From Oxalobacteraceae bacterium (lineage in GTDB: Bacteria; Pseudomonadota; Gammaproteobacteria; Burkholderiales; Burkholderiaceae_D), in NCBI GenBank assembly GCA_947453015.1, contig CANGFL010000023.1, positions 1 through 10,009 of the forward strand: DNA of 10,009 nucleotides, read 5' to 3'. The notes under the pieces were generated by a model. That model saw only the letters and a program-made list of their open reading frames with translations. It ran no database searches and had not been told where the DNA came from. The translations under genes and the position numbers were made by a program. This document shows positions 6,522 through 10,009 of the stretch, in pieces. How positions within the stretch are numbered: the first letter of the stretch is position 1; the number at the start of each line of letters is the position of its first letter.

Positions 6522-8720
6522 TTAACGCAATCCCTGATGACTATGTGAGTGAATTTTTTCACTGACACGCTGACGTCGTCGTAAACGTGCCGCATCTAAC
6601 AACATTAATCCTGCCCAGCGATATACATTAAAGTCCCTGACACGCTGACGCATACTACGCATACGTTCTCGCTGCTCGAGCTCTGGCATGGTAATCGCTC
6701 GATATAAGGCCTGTGCTCCCTGCTCGATATGATACGGGTTGATGATGAGCGCCTCATGTAATTCGCGCGCAGCACCCGTAAATTGAGAAAGTATCAGCAC
6801 ACCCAACTCATCATCGCGTGCCGCAATGAATTCTTTCGCGACCAAATTCATTCCATCATGCAGACTAGTGACCAAGCACACATCGCTACTACGATAACAA
6901 TGAGTTAACTGCTCGCCGTCGTAGTGCTCAATTCGCAAAATGATGGCAGGTGCCGCAGTATTTTCATAGCGTTGATTGATATCCAGCGCCAGTTTACGTA
7001 CCCGCACTTCAAGATTTTGATACTCATCCAATGATGAACGGCTGGGCGCTGCAATCTGCAGCAGTGTAACTTTCCCTACTAATTCAGGATGCGTTTCTAG
7101 CAGCCTGTCTAACGCCTGAAATCGCTCCACGATGCCTTTCGTGTAATCAAGCCTATCCACACCCAGCGCTAAGCAGTGCACTTCAGGCAGATGCAACTCA
7201 TGCCTGAATGTTTTTTTAGCGTGAACCACATCACTGGCGGCATCGGGTTCTGGCCAGGCGATAGAAATGGGATACGGCTCAACCTGCGTCAAATCACCGC
7301 CATGAGTAATGGTCGACGCTTCATACTCGATACGCGTTTCTAAATAACGATCCACTGTTTCCAAAAAATTTTTGCAATGGAAAGGCGTATGAAAGCCCAA
7401 TAAGGTATTTCCTAACAAGCCCTGCAACAGTTCTTCACGCCAGGGACAAATGCCAAATGATTCTGGATTTGGCCAAGGAATGTGCCAAAACATGATGATG
7501 GTCGCTTTGGGTAATTTCTCTCTGATCATGCGCGGCAGTAACGCAAAGTGATAATCCTGCACCAGCACCACAGGGTCATCAGTACGCGCCTCAGCAATAA
7601 CAACATCGGCAAAGCGCTGATTCACCGCGACATACTTTTGCCAATCAGATGTGCGAAATACCGGACGCACATGAGCCATGTGACACAATGGCCATAAGCC
7701 TTCATTCGAAAAACCATAGTAGTAGCCCGCTTCTTCTTCCGGCGTTAGCCACACTCTTCGCAAGGTGTATTCCGGCCGCTTTGGAGGCACTTGCAGATGA
7801 TCGTGACTATCAACGGTAGCGCGATCGGCTGAGCCACTGCCATGCGCAATCCAAGTTCCAGAACACGCGCGCATCACAGGCTCGACGGCAGTCACCAAAC
7901 CACTCGCTGGCCGGCGCAGCACGATGCTGTCGCCACTTTGCTCATGTATGTACGGTTCGCGATTCGATACAACCAGCACTTCATCGCCCGCCAATTCATC
8001 ATGCAAAAGTGAACGTAACTTTTCTGCAGTCCAGGCTTGGGGCGATTGCTGCTGAACTTTACGTTCACGATTCATTTCAATCAGCATGGCGCGCAGATCG
8101 CCCACCAACGGTCGAAATTCTGGCGGCGCTAAATTGATCGTGGTTCCTGTTTCACGATGCAGCAGACTTTTTAGTGACTTAATCCAACTCAACCAACTCC
8201 AATGCGTTATCCACGCATTGAGTAGCGAGATCACTAGAAACATCAACACAAATGCACCGATCAAGTAATGGCGAACTTGCGCACTGCGCTTATCTAAAAA
8301 AGTCGTGTCTTGCGCTAAGATGAGTTTGCCTAGCATCATGCCGTCTTGCTCTAGGATGCTTTCACTCAGAAGCAAACCCTCTACTGACTTCGACTTACAA
8401 TTTAAAGGTGATATCGCACGCGAGCTTTGCGATACCAAGCGCCCGCGAGCATCACACAAATTTATTGCAACGACATGTTCATCGCTCACTGCACTATCTA
8501 ATCGCAGGCGTACAGCTTCATTGTTTTTGGATAGCAAAGCGACTTTCGCTGGTTCACTCAAGGCTGTAGCCATCATCTGCGATTGAGCTTTTAAATCACG
8601 TAGAAACCAGCGCTGGGTCAAGTTATCAGCCAGAGGCAATAAAGCGAGTGCGAACAAACCCAAAATCAGTGCCAGGGGCAGGATGAACCGCAAAGAGATT
8701 TGGAACAAACGCAAAGGCAT
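6522..8720 (-). CDS. otsA: Trehalose-6-phosphate synthase (GT20) with N-terminal two-helix membrane sensor-like region
   Basis: OtsA transfers glucose from UDP-glucose to glucose-6-phosphate. The GT20 domain spans about 246-715: VVSNREPY (250-257), RPASGLVTAVEP (270-281), VLVQDYHFALLP (385-396), FWHIPWPNPE (411-420), GFHTPFHCKNF (442-452), LGVDRLDYTKGI (519-530, Arg523 and Lys528) and SLHDGMNLVAKEFIAAR (619-635). These match the substrate-binding segments of E. coli OtsA. That enzyme has about 474 residues; this one has 732. The extra N terminus carries a hydrophobic helix at about 10-31, a periplasmic stretch at about 32-150, a second helix at about 151-172, and a charged, probably helical linker at about 180-235. 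Arginines 4 and 11 suggest the N terminus is inside, which puts the catalytic domain in the cytoplasm. An in-frame TGA lies just upstream, so ATG 8720 is the first possible ATG; its ribosome binding site is weak. It heads the otsA-otsB-GH15 operon. Confidence 0.93.
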   Translation of the reverse strand: MPLRLFQISLRFILPLALILGLFALALLPLADNLTQRWFLRDLKAQSQMMATALSEPAKVALLSKNNEAVRLRLDSAVSDEHVVAINLCDARGRLVSQSSRAISPLNCKSKSVEGLLLSESILEQDGMMLGKLILAQDTTFLDKRSAQVRHYLIGAFVLMFLVISLLNAWITHWSWLSWIKSLKSLLHRETGTTINLAPPEFRPLVGDLRAMLIEMNRERKVQQQSPQAWTAEKLRSLLHDELAGDEVLVVSNREPYIHEQSGDSIVLRRPASGLVTAVEPVMRACSGTWIAHGSGSADRATVDSHDHLQVPPKRPEYTLRRVWLTPEEEAGYYYGFSNEGLWPLCHMAHVRPVFRTSDWQKYVAVNQRFADVVIAEARTDDPVVLVQDYHFALLPRMIREKLPKATIIMFWHIPWPNPESFGICPWREELLQGLLGNTLLGFHTPFHCKNFLETVDRYLETRIEYEASTITHGGDLTQVEPYPISIAWPEPDAASDVVHAKKTFRHELHLPEVHCLALGVDRLDYTKGIVERFQALDRLLETHPELVGKVTLLQIAAPSRSSLDEYQNLEVRVRKLALDINQRYENTAAPAIILRIEHYDGEQLTHCYRSSDVCLVTSLHDGMNLVAKEFIAARDDELGVLILSQFTGAARELHEALIINPYHIEQGAQALYRAITMPELEQRERMRSMRQRVRDFNVYRWAGLMLLDAARLRRRQRVSEKIHSHSHQGLR

Positions 8721-9068
8721 CAGATCGCTGTATCCAAGTCATGATGAAAGAAACTTTTTAGAACGCCAACGCACTCGCTGACGTAAAAACGATGCCCACA
8801 CTAGCCCCGGGGCCATCGTCTGTGAATATAGCGGCTGGGTTGACGCCAAAGCGCAGTCCATAGTTTCATCAGACTGCTCAGATAAAGGATTAGCTCAATA
8901 ACGCGCGTAGAAAGTCATTTGGTGCGGCGCAGCATTAAAACTTGTACGCTTTCCTCCAGAACTCGCATGAAATAAGGCCAAGATGGGTATCATTAGCCAA
9001 AATAAGCGAGCGCGACTTGTCAAATTGGCTAGCTAGCTCAGCAAACAGAATTCACAAGAAGGCAGGTT
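8721..9068. other. Divergent intergenic region between otsA and the acyl-CoA ligase gene
   Basis: This 348-bp region must hold the promoters of both flanking genes. It contains a minus-strand terminator-like hairpin (8785-8819) and a GCTAGCTAGC palindrome (9028-9037) close to the plus-strand start. A possible weak sigma-70 promoter for otsA lies after the hairpin, with TTGGCG and CATCAT separated by 17 nt (4 of 6 matches in each). I find no convincing full-length gene, tRNA or known riboswitch. A few minus-strand ORFs of 7-22 codons exist without good ribosome binding sites. Confidence 0.5.
8785..8819 (-). terminator. Terminator-like hairpin upstream of otsA, pointing toward otsA
   Basis: Read on the minus strand, ACGATG plus GGG/CCC pairs with CCC/GGG plus CATCGT around a roughly 12-nt loop, with one bulged base. 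It is followed directly by TTTTT (positions 8789-8785). The loop side overlaps the 10-bp palindrome GCCCCGGGGC (8804-8813). There is no T-run on the plus strand, so its orientation is toward otsA. Since the gene on the far side is transcribed away, the hairpin would end only a transcript starting in 8820-9068. That fits a leader attenuator or a small RNA. Confidence 0.5.
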
Positions 9069-10009
9069 ATGGTGGAGACCAATAAACATGCCGCGGATAC
9101 TTTTCCGCGGCTATTGCAGCAGCATGCGCTGACGCGACCTACGCATCCCGCTTTTCGCGAGAAGCATTTGGGTATTTGGCAAACAACGACATGGGCCGAC
9201 GTAGAAACCCACGTGCGCTTGTTAGCTTGCGGATTAGCGGCGCTGGGTTTCAAGCGCGGAATGAATCTCGCCGTGGTCGGTGACAATCGACCACGTCTCT
9301 ACTGGGCGATGGCAGCAGCTCAATGTTTGGGTGGCGTTGCTGTTCCACTCTACCAAGATGCACCGGCGGCGGACATGGCGTATGTATTAGAGAACGCCGA
9401 AATTGATTTCGCTATCGTTGAAGATCAGGAACAAGTCGACAAGCTATTAGAAATTCGTCAGACCGTTAAAGGGCTGACACACATTGTGTATGACGATGGT
9501 CGCGGCCTGCGTAACTACACACAATCGGGTGTGCACTCCTTTGATAGTGTGCAAGCGCTGGGTAAAGTGCACGATCACGATCATCCTGATTTTTTTCAGC
9601 AGCAAATCGATCTAGGGCAAGCTAACGATATCGCCGTTATCTTGTACACCTCAGGCACGACGGGCAAACCTAAAGGCGTGTGTCATTCCCATGCAGCGAT
9701 GATCGCTACCGGTCATACGCTGATTGATTTTGATAAGGTCTCTGCAGACGATGAAGTGTTGTGTTACCTCCCGCTGGCATGGGTGGGCGATTTTCTTTAT
9801 TCGTTTGCGATGTCCCATATCGCTGGCTTCTGTCTTAACTGCCCCGAGTCACCTGCCACAGTGGCCACTGATTTACGCGAGATCGGCCCTACCTACTATT
9901 TTGGACCACCACGCATCTACGAAAACATCCTGACTCAAGTCATGATTCGCATTGAAGATGCCAGCGCCATCAAACGCTCGCTATTTCATTACTTCATGCG
10001 TGTGGCACG
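9069..10009 (+). CDS. AMP-binding acyl-CoA ligase (long-chain type), N-terminal part, cut by window edge
   Basis: The first 313 codons of an adenylate-forming enzyme are present. Such enzymes activate a carboxylic acid with ATP to an acyl-adenylate and load it onto coenzyme A. The phosphate-binding A3 motif YTSGTTGKPKG is at residues 193-203, followed by VCHSH. Upstream segments fit the long-chain acyl-CoA synthetase group: TWADVETHVR (41-50), the GDNRPRLYWAMAAAQ stretch (71-85), GGVAVPLYQDAPAADMAYVLENAE (start 88) and LPLAWVGDFLYS (234-245). The family is usually 600-650 residues, so about half is missing, including the motifs that contact AMP and the C-terminal lid. The ATG at 9069 is preceded by AGAAGGCAGG, a reasonable ribosome binding site. 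It is transcribed away from otsA. Substrate chain length, or an aromatic substrate, cannot be decided from this part. Confidence 0.9.
   Translation, partial: MVETNKHAADTFPRLLQQHALTRPTHPAFREKHLGIWQTTTWADVETHVRLLACGLAALGFKRGMNLAVVGDNRPRLYWAMAAAQCLGGVAVPLYQDAPAADMAYVLENAEIDFAIVEDQEQVDKLLEIRQTVKGLTHIVYDDGRGLRNYTQSGVHSFDSVQALGKVHDHDHPDFFQQQIDLGQANDIAVILYTSGTTGKPKGVCHSHAAMIATGHTLIDFDKVSADDEVLCYLPLAWVGDFLYSFAMSHIAGFCLNCPESPATVATDLREIGPTYYFGPPRIYENILTQVMIRIEDASAIKRSLFHYFMRVA

Noticed and set aside
8953..8957. Minus-strand GGAGG (complement of CCTCC) as a ribosome binding site for a small gene
   Set aside because: No start codon follows within 5-12 nt; the first ATG is about 16 nt away and opens only a 6-codon frame.
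8988..9023. Perfect TTGACA on the minus strand with TAATGA downstream, as an otsA promoter
   Set aside because: The spacing is 22 nt, too long for sigma-70, and no acceptable -10 sits at 16-18 nt.
9028..9037. GCTAGCTAGC palindrome before the acyl-CoA ligase gene as an operator
   Set aside because: It is a short simple palindrome with no match to a regulator site I know. It could be chance, so it is noted only in the intergenic entry.
9038..9286. 82-codon minus-strand ORF overlapping the acyl-CoA ligase start
   Set aside because: Most of it is antisense to clear ligase coding sequence and it has no recognisable family, so I treat it as a shadow.
1..10009. CRISPR arrays, tRNA or rRNA genes, insertion sequences
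   Set aside because: No regularly spaced repeats, cloverleaf-type sequence, rRNA-like sequence or transposase-like coding was seen on either strand.

Overview
The window comes from a Gram-negative proteobacterium. The evidence is the PQQ biosynthesis genes, two secreted proteins that look like outer-membrane beta-barrels ending in phenylalanine, and an OtsA/OtsB trehalose operon. Base composition looks balanced by eye. The gene repertoire fits Beta- or Gammaproteobacteria, but the window alone does not settle the lineage.

Layout from left to right. At 1-1086 (minus strand) lie the start of pqqC and the complete pqqB, overlapping by 4 bp. Positions 1087-1382 hold a divergent intergenic region. 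I find no recognisable pqqA there, only a 32-codon ORF with a good ribosome binding site. At 1383-2327 (plus strand) is a proline iminopeptidase-like alpha/beta hydrolase. It is followed by a strong bidirectional terminator (2377-2404) that separates it from the converging minus-strand genes. At 2434-2931 and 3186-3776 (minus) are two related small outer-membrane barrel proteins. At 3931-8720 (minus) is a tight three-gene trehalose operon, transcribed otsA, otsB, then a GH15 glycoside hydrolase, with gaps of 2 and 6 bp. At 8721-9068 is a divergent intergenic region with a minus-strand terminator-like hairpin about 65 bp ahead of otsA. At 9069-10009 (plus) is the first part of an AMP-binding acyl-CoA ligase, cut by the window end.

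How the genes work together. OtsA makes trehalose-6-phosphate from UDP-glucose and glucose-6-phosphate, and OtsB dephosphorylates it to trehalose. The GH15 enzyme is a plausible trehalase or alpha-glucosidase that turns over the product or a related glucan. The most unusual feature is OtsA itself. It is 732 residues long, with about 245 residues ahead of the catalytic domain. These carry two predicted transmembrane helices enclosing a periplasmic segment, an architecture typical of membrane sensors. This suggests trehalose synthesis that is anchored to, and perhaps directly gated by, the inner membrane. The PQQ genes, the hydrolase, the barrel pair and the acyl-CoA ligase have no evident functional link to the trehalose operon.
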